Source: Campylobacter concisus
GTDB taxonomy: Bacteria; Campylobacterota; Campylobacteria; Campylobacterales; Campylobacteraceae
NCBI RefSeq assembly: GCF_003048875.2
Contig: NZ_CP049264.1
Span: forward strand, 124,001 to 188,000
Direction of reading: 5' to 3'
DNA: 64,000 bases
Position 1 is the stretch's first letter; each line of letters begins with the position of its first letter. The position numbers and the translations under genes are program-made. The notes below the pieces were generated by a model that saw only the letters and a program-made list of their open reading frames with translations, ran no database searches and had not been told where the DNA came from. Positions 19,366 through 27,031 of the stretch are shown in pieces.

Positions 19366-19935
19366 ATGAAACACTTAGCTATGATCATATTTCTCATAAC
19401 ATCTTTATATTCACAATATTCACACGAAGCAAATTGCACGGATATGTTTGGACTCATTTTTAATAAAAATTTAAGTGATTTTGAAACGGCTAAGTACATC
19501 AAATACTACATAGACGATCTTGGATGCGATGCTAATATGACTATTAAAATACCAGATCTTTCAATAAGACCAAATTTATTAGAGTATGCTTATGATACAA
19601 ATAAAACAAAAACTTTTGATACTCTTTTGGCAAAAGGTACAGCCGCTAATGCAAGCCTAGCAACGTCTATAGGTATGAGCTTTGCATTTTTCTTTAGAGA
19701 AAATGGTGTCGGTATAGACGACAAAAAAGCAAGCCCTGAGCTACTAGAATTTATAAAAACTCAAAAATATAAAGAATTCAAAGAAAATAAATTTAAGCTA
19801 ATCAAAAAACTCCTAGAACATGGACAAGATCCAAAAGACTATAAAGTTTTAAAGATTATTCTGAAAATTATAAATGATGAAAAAGATTTAGAGAATTTAT
19901 TAAAAGATGGAGCTAAAAAGGAATTAGCGCAATGA
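19366..19935 (+). CDS. exported ankyrin-like protein, copy 1 of 4
   Basis: First of four adjacent paralogues. I place the start at ATG 19366 because it gives a signal peptide (MKHLAMIIFLITSLYS) aligned with those of copies 2 and 4; a GTG at 19354 would add four residues. The mature part keeps two Cys shared by all copies, in EANC just after the signal and in the GCDAN motif, which suits a periplasmic disulfide. Helix pairs such as FDTLLAKGTAANA and FKLIKKLLEHGQDP resemble ankyrin repeats. It overlaps copy 2 by ATGA. Role unknown; a periplasmic immunity protein for the linked VgrG is my inference from export, tandem copies and position. Confidence 0.8.
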   Translation: MKHLAMIIFLITSLYSQYSHEANCTDMFGLIFNKNLSDFETAKYIKYYIDDLGCDANMTIKIPDLSIRPNLLEYAYDTNKTKTFDTLLAKGTAANASLATSIGMSFAFFFRENGVGIDDKKASPELLEFIKTQKYKEFKENKFKLIKKLLEHGQDPKDYKVLKIILKIINDEKDLENLLKDGAKKELAQ

Positions 19936-20486
19936 GGCAATTAGCAATAATCATATTTCTCATAACATCTTTATATTCACACGAAGCAAACTGTACGGAT
20001 ATGTTTGGACTCATTTATAATAAAAATTTAAGCGATGTTGAAACGGCTAAGTATATAAAATACTACATAGATGATCTCGGATGTGATGCTAATGCTGGTA
20101 TAAATTTACCAAATTTAACGATGAAAGCTAGCTTGTTAGAATTTGCCTATAATGCAAATAAACCAAAAAGCATTGACAAACTTTTAGAAAAAGGCGCGGT
20201 ACCTAATGCGTGGTTGGCTGGCTCAATAGGATTAGACTTTTTGCTTTTTTTTGAAGAAAATGGTGTTAAGTTAGAAGGGCAGTCACCAAGCCCTGAGCTA
20301 CTAGAATTTATAAAAACTCAAAAATATAAAGAATTTAAAGAAGAGAAATTTAAGCTAATCAAAAAACTACTAGAACATGGACAAGATCCAAAAGGCTATA
20401 TCCTTTTACAGAAAGTATTAACGCTTGTAAATAATGAAAAAGATTTAGATAGGTTACTAGAGCAATATAAAAAGGATAGTAAATGA
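19932..20486 (+). CDS. exported ankyrin-like protein, copy 2 of 4
   Basis: 184 residues. The signal peptide (MRQLAIIIFLITSLYS) and the roughly 50 nucleotides that encode it are almost identical to copy 4, although the middles of the two proteins differ. The paired Cys (EANC, GCDAN) and the ankyrin-like helix block SPELLEFIKTQKYKEFKEEK are conserved. The variable middle (about residues 55-105) is where copies differ most, as expected if each recognises a different partner. The start overlaps copy 1 and the end overlaps copy 3 by ATGA. Confidence 0.8.
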   Translation: MRQLAIIIFLITSLYSHEANCTDMFGLIYNKNLSDVETAKYIKYYIDDLGCDANAGINLPNLTMKASLLEFAYNANKPKSIDKLLEKGAVPNAWLAGSIGLDFLLFFEENGVKLEGQSPSPELLEFIKTQKYKEFKEEKFKLIKKLLEHGQDPKGYILLQKVLTLVNNEKDLDRLLEQYKKDSK

Positions 20487-21043
20487 GTATATTGATTTCA
20501 TTTATTATACCACTTGCAATATATAATCTACATTACCTAGATTGTGCAAATATGTTTAATATAGTAGCCAACAAAAAAATAAGTGATGAAAATACAGCAA
20601 AATATATGAATGTTTATATAGATAAATTTGGTTGCAATGCAAATATTACCTTAAAGTCTGCAAGACTTAGATATGAACCAAATTTATTAGAAATTGCCTT
20701 TATGATGAATAAATTTAAAACTTTTAATGATCTTTTGGATAAAGGCACAAAACCAAATGGCAGATTGGCTTTTTCTATGGGATCAGAATTCTTATTCTTT
20801 TTTCGAGATAATGAAGTCGGTTTTGAAAGTAAAATTCCTAGTAAAGAGCTACTTGATTTTATAAAAACTAAAAAATATAAAGAATTTAAAAGAGAGAAAT
20901 TTAAATTAATTAAAAGGCAATTACAGTATGGACAAGATCCAAAAGACTACGAATATTTAAAATATATTTTGACACTCATAAATGATGACAAAGATTTAGA
21001 GAATTTATTAAATAATGGAAATAAAAAGGAATTAGCGCAATGA
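20483..21043 (+). CDS. exported ankyrin-like protein, copy 3 of 4
   Basis: 186 residues. The most diverged copy: its signal-like N terminus is different (MSILISFIIPLAIYNLHYLD), but both Cys positions (LDCANMF and GCNAN) and the C-terminal block (ELLDFIKTKKYKEFKREKFK, then LQYGQDPKDYEYLK) are kept. Visibly AT-richer than copies 1 and 2. The 3' end (NGNKKELAQ) matches the end of copy 1, so exchange between copies is likely. Overlaps both neighbours by ATGA. Confidence 0.78.
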   Translation: MSILISFIIPLAIYNLHYLDCANMFNIVANKKISDENTAKYMNVYIDKFGCNANITLKSARLRYEPNLLEIAFMMNKFKTFNDLLDKGTKPNGRLAFSMGSEFLFFFRDNEVGFESKIPSKELLDFIKTKKYKEFKREKFKLIKRQLQYGQDPKDYEYLKYILTLINDDKDLENLLNNGNKKELAQ

Positions 21044-21585
21044 GGCAATTAGCAATAATCATATTTCTCATAACATCTTTATATTCACATGAAGCAAATT
21101 GTTTAAATATGTTTGCTGTGGTATTTGACAAAAATACAACCGATGAAAATACTGCTAAAGACATAGAATATTACATAGATAAGATTGGTTGTGATGCTAA
21201 CATTACTTTAGAAAATGATAAATTGCATTATGAACCAAATCTACTTGACAGTACTTATGCAATGAATAAGCCTAAAACACTTGATTTACTTTTACAAAAG
21301 GGTACATTTCCTAGTAAGTGGCTAACAAGAGACATCGCAACAGAATTCCTGGTCTTTTTTAGAGAAAATAGCGATGGCATAAAAGATAAAAAAGCAAGCC
21401 CTGAGCTACTAGAATTTATAAAAACTCAAAAATATAAAGAATTTAAAGAAGAAAAATTTAAATTAATCAAAAAACTATTAGAACATGGACAAGATCCTTA
21501 TCATTATGGCTATTTAAGGGTTATACTAAAGATAGTAGGAGATGAAAAAGATTTAGATAAGCTTTTAGAAAGCGAGAAGAGATGA
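21040..21585 (+). CDS. exported ankyrin-like protein, copy 4 of 4
   Basis: 181 residues. Signal peptide nearly identical to copy 2, two conserved Cys (EANC, GCDAN), then an ankyrin-like repeat region and the shared SPELLEFIKTQKYKEFKEEK block. It ends EKDLDKLLESEKR and its TGA overlaps the ATG of a lipoprotein gene. Same proposed role as the other copies. Confidence 0.8.
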   Translation: MRQLAIIIFLITSLYSHEANCLNMFAVVFDKNTTDENTAKDIEYYIDKIGCDANITLENDKLHYEPNLLDSTYAMNKPKTLDLLLQKGTFPSKWLTRDIATEFLVFFRENSDGIKDKKASPELLEFIKTQKYKEFKEEKFKLIKKLLEHGQDPYHYGYLRVILKIVGDEKDLDKLLESEKR

Positions 21586-21950
21586 TGCTAAATTTTGGCT
21601 ATAGACTTTTATTTTTAGTACCACTCTCTTTCATTTTGGTTGGGTGCGAAGGAGTAGAGTGTTTAACTGATGAAAATCAATATGCTGAAAAAATGATATA
21701 TCAAGGACTTAGTAAAGATGATGCAAATGGAACTTGGGCATGTTTTTTTAATCGTTACGATATAAATATATATAGCTCTGGCGATGAAGCTTTAAAAAAG
21801 ATATTTGAAAATATAGAGATAGCAAAAATAAAAACGAAAGCAAATATAAAAGTAAATGTTTATAAAGAAACTTGGATACCTAGCAGTACACCACCTAGTA
21901 ATAAAAACCTTTTAAAAACCATTGCGTTTAATAATAAGGAAAAACAATAA
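21582..21950 (+). CDS. small lipoprotein of unknown function
   Basis: 122 residues. A signal peptide ends in a lipobox (FILVGC, Cys about residue 22), so the product should be a membrane-anchored lipoprotein facing the periplasm. The mature part has two further Cys and no family I know. It is part of the overlapping gene chain (ATGATG at its start, TAATG at its end) that runs from the ankyrin-like genes to vgrG. It may act with those proteins; that is inference from coupling. Confidence 0.65.
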   Translation: MMLNFGYRLLFLVPLSFILVGCEGVECLTDENQYAEKMIYQGLSKDDANGTWACFFNRYDINIYSSGDEALKKIFENIEIAKIKTKANIKVNVYKETWIPSSTPPSNKNLLKTIAFNNKEKQ

Positions 21951-22063
21951 TGTCAAAAGTTGCAATTTATTCAGTTGTGGGTGAAAAAGATTGGTTCTCA
22001 TACTTTCGTAAAATTTATAATACAAAAGTATTAATATTAAATAAAAATTGGTTTATAAAATGA
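21950..22063 (+). CDS. 37-residue ORF, possibly a truncated gene
   Basis: ATG at 21950 overlaps the lipoprotein stop (TAATG), and the TGA at 22061-22063 overlaps the next ATG (ATGA). The peptide (MSKVAIYSVVGEKDWFSYFR and 17 more residues) begins like the N terminus of a larger soluble protein. Being coupled at both ends argues that it is translated; its size argues for a remnant. I cannot tell which. Confidence 0.35.
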   Translation: MSKVAIYSVVGEKDWFSYFRKIYNTKVLILNKNWFIK

Positions 22064-22548
22064 ATATAATTTGGATTTTTGCATTTATTATAATTGTTAT
22101 TGTCTTAATAGATTTACTAATGCACTTTTGTGGTCTTTACAGATATATAATTATTAAATATTTGTCCGTTGTTATTATGTGTTTTGGGCATCCCGTATAT
22201 TTTTTTATTTCTTTTATTTTGGCTTTATACTTTAGATTTTTATTTGATGATGTAGGTAATATAAAATTTTATGGCATATTATTTATGGCTTTGTGCATGA
22301 TTATTTTTGCTATTTTGAGATACATGGCTTTTAAGTATATGATTAATGATGCAAGCTTATATACTTATTCTAAATTTTATTTTTTTACATGTGTTTTTTT
22401 ACCATTTTATGTAATTGGTTTTTATAATGAGATGGGATTAGCAATGGCTGTTCAACTAGTGCTACCAATTTTTATGGTTATAACTATAGTATATAGTATT
22501 ATAAAAATTTTAGTTATTAAAAAGTACAAGATTGTAGGGAAATATTAA
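22060..22548 (+). CDS. multi-pass membrane protein of unknown function
   Basis: About 162 residues from ATG 22060, which overlaps the upstream TGA; a TTG at 22048 would add four residues but fits the coupling less well. Four or five hydrophobic segments (for example IIWIFAFIIIVIVLIDLLM, and others near 45, 70, 110 and 130) make it an inner-membrane protein. It lies 1 bp before vgrG. Candidates are an immunity protein or an accessory factor; nothing in the sequence decides. Confidence 0.65.
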   Translation: MNIIWIFAFIIIVIVLIDLLMHFCGLYRYIIIKYLSVVIMCFGHPVYFFISFILALYFRFLFDDVGNIKFYGILFMALCMIIFAILRYMAFKYMINDASLYTYSKFYFFTCVFLPFYVIGFYNEMGLAMAVQLVLPIFMVITIVYSIIKILVIKKYKIVGKY

Positions 22549-22549
22549 T

Positions 22550-23290
22550 ATGCCTGATATAAAAATAAGTAATCAGTATTTGCCCAAAGGTATATACTTT
22601 GAAAGAGTACCTGTTTTTGGTAATAATTGGCATACTAGCCTTGTAAAAAGAGATGGTTTTGGAGAAGCCAAGATAATTAGAGGTGGACCAAATACACAAG
22701 CTGCATCTTTTAACTTCATGGATTTAAAAATAGATATAGATAAAGATATAGATCAAACTCTTGATGCATATAATGGTAAAAAACCAAATGGGTGGCAATA
22801 TATAAAATTAGACATAGATGACAGCGATATAGATGATTATTGGTCTAAGATGGTTAATGCTGCACAAAAAATAGACCCGGAAATAGATTATGAAATAGAG
22901 CTTGATAATACGACTATCGACTTTTCTACTTTGTCCGTACAAATAGGAGATAATTCTCAGGTATGTCATTCTGTGGTAGGTACTGTACTATCTGAGGTTG
23001 GCATATCAACAGAAAGTATTTTTGAAAAAGATCCAAGCATTAATATTAATGACTTTAAGGGAATAAAAATAAATTTATTAAATGATGCAAACCTGCAAAG
23101 AACTACTAGAATTTGGGATATAGCACAAGTATTATATGAGTCACCTAACAAATCAAGAGAAAACTTAGAGAAAAAAGCGAGACAATACAAATGTTTATTT
23201 AATAAACCAAATGAAACCAATAATAACTATGATAGTTTAGAAAAAAGATTGAAAGAGCAACAAATGGACAAAAACATAACATCACCAACA
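22550..23290 (+). other. N-terminal extension of VgrG, putative permuted papain-like domain
   Basis: Domain-level note for the first 245 or so codons of vgrG. Seen: candidate catalytic His28 in a hydrophobic strand context, an RGGP turn, and candidate Cys139 preceding a helix (CHSVVGTVLSEVGI), followed by a polar linker (residues about 215-255, rich in Asn, Lys, Ser and Thr). Known: in permuted NlpC/P60-like folds the His strand precedes the Cys helix. Inferred: a cell-wall amidase or peptidase, or an acyltransferase-like enzyme, delivered at the spike tip. Confidence 0.55.
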
Positions 23291-25759
23291 TCATCACTAA
23301 CTAGGCCAGTCATGCTAGCATCTGGCAACTCGGTGGCAACAGACGGCTTTGTAGATTATGGCGTATCTAACGATGCCTTCTCTACTCTTCAGATAGCAAA
23401 CGATAAATTTATAGTCACAAGGGCTGATATAAATGAGAGTTTAGAGGATATATTTAGCATAGAGTGCTTTGCCTATATAAATTTAGTCAAAAACCCGCTT
23501 TACGAAAATTTAGAGAGCATATATAACGATAACGCTCAAACTGGCATATATAGATACCTTGATAAAGGCATGAAGCTAAGTATAAAAAGACCATCTTCTA
23601 CGAACAAGAGTATCATCCCAGGCAATAATGGCAGTGACCATATCTACTTTAGCGGCATAGTAAGCGATGTCGAGTATCTAGGCGTTGATGACGATAGCAG
23701 TACAAATATAGACAAAAAATATTTCTTCAAATTTAAACTCACATCTTCGCTATATAGACTAAGTATAAATAGAGCAAATAGAATTTACACAGACCAAAGC
23801 GTGCTTGAAGTAGTAAAAGAAATTTTGTCTTTTAACAAGCAAAGGCTAACCAAAGAGCTAGACTTCTCAAACATCAAAAATAGCTACAATAAAAAAGAAT
23901 TTATAGCGCAGTACAACGAAAGTGACCTAGCCTTTATAACAAGACTTTGCCATGATAGCGGTATATATTTTTACGAAGATAATGAGAAAATTTACTTTCA
24001 CGATACCTTTATCCTAGCTTATAGTAACCAAGCTGAAGGCCTAGTACAGAGCGAACCGAGCAATGGCAAAGAGGCTAGAAAAGTAAGCTTTAATGTAAAT
24101 TTAAATAACAATCTTGCAAGCGAACACATAAATAAAATCACAAAGAGCGAAACTCTAAAAGCAAATAGCTTCACCCACTCATTTCAAAACACAGCCTATC
24201 CAAACGTACTAGAGAGCAAAAATGAGAAGATATTTGACGAGCAGGTAAATATCTATGATAAGCATATAAATTTAGATGAGTATTCATTTAGTGATACGAG
24301 GTTGCTTGAGGTCAGCACCTATCTTAAAAAGCTAAGAAGCGATATGCTTTTAAAAGAATTTATCGCTAGCTCAAATGTCTTTGCTCTAAATTTAAACGAC
24401 AATATCTCAGTCGCCATAGATCAAAGTAGTGGCGAATATGAGTTTAAAATAATAGCCATAAAACACACTTATATAGACGAAAGTGTCTTAGAAAATACTC
24501 TAAATTTAGGCGACAATGTCCCTTTAAAAGATAAGAAATTTATAAGCTCATATACAAATGAACTAAGCATCATCCCAAGCAGTGTGAAATTTGTGCCAAG
24601 CTACAAGCAAAAGCCAAAAGCGCCTGACATCACTCTAGGTCTTGTTGTAGGACAAGATGGGCTAAACAGCCAAATAAACACCATCCATACGGATAGCTAC
24701 GGTAGGGTAAAGGTAAGACTAAATGCCTTTAGCACACAAGAGCAGATAGATAAAGATGATACCATAAACGCAAGCTATCATAAAAGTGCCTATCTAAGAG
24801 TGATCACGCCGATAGCTAGCAACAGCTCTGGCTTCTTTGCGATACCTAGGGTCGGCGATGAGGTGATCATCTCATTTTTGCAAAACGACATAGACAACCC
24901 AGTGGTAAGCGGCAGCCTATATAATGCCTCAAATATGCCACTAGTAAATGTAGATAACAACTACCACCAAACATCGCTTAGCTCAAAAACAATCGGTGCA
25001 AACGAGACCGGCATAAACGAGATCACTTTGTCAAACTTAAAAAATAAAGAGCAAATTTATGTAAAAGCGGAGAAAGACTACGACGAGCTAGTAAATAACG
25101 ACTTTTCTCAAACGATCCTAAACGACAAAAGCTCTCAAGTGCATGGTAGCTACACCGAAAGGGTCAAAAAAGCACACATCCAAACGATAGATCTTGCTAA
25201 AAACGTAAATGTCGGTGGCGAATATCTAACGACGGTTGGACTTTCAAAAGATACGGTAGTAGGCGTCTCAAATACACTAAATGTAGCTGTTGATGATACA
25301 ACTAGAGTTGGTCAAGATAGACACGAGTTTGTCGGCAATGACAAATTTGTCGAGATAAAATCAAACCTCAACACAACCATACACAACGATGAGACTAAAG
25401 AGATAAAAGGTACCAAAGAGCAAAACATAGATGGTAGCTACAAGCTAAACTCTCAAAAGGGCATAAATGAGTTTAGTAACGAGCACATCGTGCTTCAGGC
25501 AAACAACTACATCGACATAAATGCTAAGTCGAATTTTACAACAAAAACAGCCGCGCAGCACACCGAGATGGCAGACTCTAAGTATAGCGAGATCGAGACG
25601 ACATACGAGGTAAATGCTAAAAATGAGATCATCCACCAAGTAGGCAGCACCAAAGTAACCATAAATGGCGCAAGTGTCGTGATAGAAGTTGGCGGCATAA
25701 AAGCGATATTTGACAGCATGGGACTAAGAGTCATCGGCGGAGATATCAAAGCGCTGTAA
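22550..25759 (+). CDS. vgrG: VgrG (TssI) with N-terminal putative hydrolase domain
   Basis: 1069 residues. From about residue 255 to the end it is a VgrG: gp27-like start (FSTLQIANDKFIVTRADIN), the gp5 OB-fold signature (YGRVKVRLN), RVGDEVIISFLQNDIDNPVVSGSLYN, and a long beta-helical tail. Residues 1 to about 245 are extra. They contain NNWHTSLV (His28), IIRGGPNT (43-49) and NSQVCHSVVGTVL (Cys139), an order (His first, Cys later) like permuted papain-like NlpC/P60 or LRAT enzymes. The extension is AT-richer than the VgrG part. Most evolved VgrG proteins carry their effector at the C terminus; here the gp5-type tail ends normally. VgrG forms the T6SS spike tip. VgrG assignment is sure, the N-terminal domain is inference. 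Confidence 0.95.
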   Translation: MPDIKISNQYLPKGIYFERVPVFGNNWHTSLVKRDGFGEAKIIRGGPNTQAASFNFMDLKIDIDKDIDQTLDAYNGKKPNGWQYIKLDIDDSDIDDYWSKMVNAAQKIDPEIDYEIELDNTTIDFSTLSVQIGDNSQVCHSVVGTVLSEVGISTESIFEKDPSININDFKGIKINLLNDANLQRTTRIWDIAQVLYESPNKSRENLEKKARQYKCLFNKPNETNNNYDSLEKRLKEQQMDKNITSPTSSLTRPVMLASGNSVATDGFVDYGVSNDAFSTLQIANDKFIVTRADINESLEDIFSIECFAYINLVKNPLYENLESIYNDNAQTGIYRYLDKGMKLSIKRPSSTNKSIIPGNNGSDHIYFSGIVSDVEYLGVDDDSSTNIDKKYFFKFKLTSSLYRLSINRANRIYTDQSVLEVVKEILSFNKQRLTKELDFSNIKNSYNKKEFIAQYNESDLAFITRLCHDSGIYFYEDNEKIYFHDTFILAYSNQAEGLVQSEPSNGKEARKVSFNVNLNNNLASEHINKITKSETLKANSFTHSFQNTAYPNVLESKNEKIFDEQVNIYDKHINLDEYSFSDTRLLEVSTYLKKLRSDMLLKEFIASSNVFALNLNDNISVAIDQSSGEYEFKIIAIKHTYIDESVLENTLNLGDNVPLKDKKFISSYTNELSIIPSSVKFVPSYKQKPKAPDITLGLVVGQDGLNSQINTIHTDSYGRVKVRLNAFSTQEQIDKDDTINASYHKSAYLRVITPIASNSSGFFAIPRVGDEVIISFLQNDIDNPVVSGSLYNASNMPLVNVDNNYHQTSLSSKTIGANETGINEITLSNLKNKEQIYVKAEKDYDELVNNDFSQTILNDKSSQVHGSYTERVKKAHIQTIDLAKNVNVGGEYLTTVGLSKDTVVGVSNTLNVAVDDTTRVGQDRHEFVGNDKFVEIKSNLNTTIHNDETKEIKGTKEQNIDGSYKLNSQKGINEFSNEHIVLQANNYIDINAKSNFTTKTAAQHTEMADSKYSEIETTYEVNAKNEIIHQVGSTKVTINGASVVIEVGGIKAIFDSMGLRVIGGDIKAL

Positions 25760-25820
25760 AAATATAAAAAGCAAAGAGGTCTTAAAATAGTATAAAGTAG
25801 CTAAGTAAGCAAGGGTAAAA

Positions 25821-26393
25821 TTGAGAGATTATGATAAAAGACCAATAGTTATAAAGGACAATAGCTTGCTCTTTGTATTTATTTTTGTTCTGCCAGTGCT
25901 TATTGTAGATTTTATTTATTTATTGCTTGGCGCTAATCGCTTTTTGTCAGCTATCATAGCATTTGGTATTGTAGCTTATATATTGCCGTATTTAAAAAAT
26001 AAAAACTACATTGCCATAAACTCTGATAGTATGAAATTTTTGGAAAATGGCAATATTATAAGAGAGATAAAATTAAACGAAGATTTCGAAATTTATAAAA
26101 GTTTTGAAAATCTAAGTAAAGAGTTAAAAGGAGCTAGGAGATATTTGACAATACCAGCAAGAATAACTCTTTATCCTTTGACAATAATGTCAAATTTTAT
26201 TTTTTGGCTTTTATTTAAAAAAAAAGTAAATTATAAATTTTATGAGTATATTATTTTAAAACAAAAAAGCGTGATAATTAGTATTAGCCCAAATACCAAT
26301 TACGAAAGAACGCTGATAAAAAAATTCTTTAAAGATAATTTTAATATTGATATAGAAAAAGCAAAAAAATTGCTTATATTTGATGGGGAGTAA
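25821..26393 (+). CDS. membrane protein, paralogue A of a tandem pair
   Basis: 190 residues from TTG 25821 after an AAGGG ribosome site. Two membrane helices near residues 16-58 and a further hydrophobic stretch near 118-130. It begins RDYDKRPIVIKD, and the following gene begins almost identically, so the two are tandem duplicates. The C terminus of both carries a YERTLIKKFF/YERALVKKYF motif. Placed directly after vgrG. I know no family for it; an inner-membrane immunity or adaptor role is possible. Confidence 0.7.
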   Translation: MRDYDKRPIVIKDNSLLFVFIFVLPVLIVDFIYLLLGANRFLSAIIAFGIVAYILPYLKNKNYIAINSDSMKFLENGNIIREIKLNEDFEIYKSFENLSKELKGARRYLTIPARITLYPLTIMSNFIFWLLFKKKVNYKFYEYIILKQKSVIISISPNTNYERTLIKKFFKDNFNIDIEKAKKLLIFDGE

Positions 26394-26395
26394 AG

Positions 26396-27031
26396 ATGAG
26401 AGATTATGATAAAAGACCGATAATTATAAAGGACTATAATTCGATATTTTCATGTTTGTTTTCATTACCATTCGTTTTAGGTTGTTTTATTGCATTATTT
26501 GTTTTTGAAAATAAAATAATAATTTCTGCTTTAATTGGTCAAATGTTTTTTATTCATATTAGACCATATATTTTTTATGGTCGAAAAAGAAGCATAAGAC
26601 TATTTAATAAAAGGATAGATTTTTGTCAAAATAATCATCTAGTCGAAAGTATAAATTTTGATGAAAAATTTGAAATTTATAAAACATTTGATGATTACTA
26701 TCACAAAACTCAAAAATTAGATAAATTTGCAAACTTCTTTAGGTTTATCTCGGTACCAGTATCTTACTTACTATATTATCTGCCTATTTTAATTATTAAA
26801 TTTTTATTTTATTTTTTTAAGACAAAAGGAATGTTTTATAAATTTTATGACTGCATTATTATTTTTCAAGGCGATAAAGTTTTAAATATACTTGCCACTT
26901 CAAGATATGAGAGAGCTTTGGTTAAAAAATATTTCTTAGATAAATTTCAGATAGATATAGACAAGTTAAAGTTTTATAAAAAGCTTTTTCATGGCTTTGA
27001 AAATATAAAATTAGGAGAGCTTGATGAATAA
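26396..27031 (+). CDS. membrane protein, paralogue B of a tandem pair
   Basis: 211 residues, ATG 2 bp after paralogue A with a GGGGAG ribosome site. It shares the first 12 residues with A apart from one, and the layout of two N-terminal helices, a soluble part, a further hydrophobic helix pair (about 120-145) and the YERALVKKYF motif. The rest has diverged strongly. Its last codons overlap the start of the large downstream gene, so the two are coupled. Confidence 0.7.
   Translation: MRDYDKRPIIIKDYNSIFSCLFSLPFVLGCFIALFVFENKIIISALIGQMFFIHIRPYIFYGRKRSIRLFNKRIDFCQNNHLVESINFDEKFEIYKTFDDYYHKTQKLDKFANFFRFISVPVSYLLYYLPILIIKFLFYFFKTKGMFYKFYDCIIIFQGDKVLNILATSRYERALVKKYFLDKFQIDIDKLKFYKKLFHGFENIKLGELDE

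Noticed and set aside
19366-21585. CRISPR-like or short direct repeats in the array region
   Set aside because: The repeated stretches are coding and about 550 bp apart, explained by gene duplication; no short regularly spaced repeats are seen anywhere in the window.
25000-25759. C-terminal effector domain on VgrG
   Set aside because: The C terminus is a regular beta-helical gp5-type tail ending soon after; nothing is appended.
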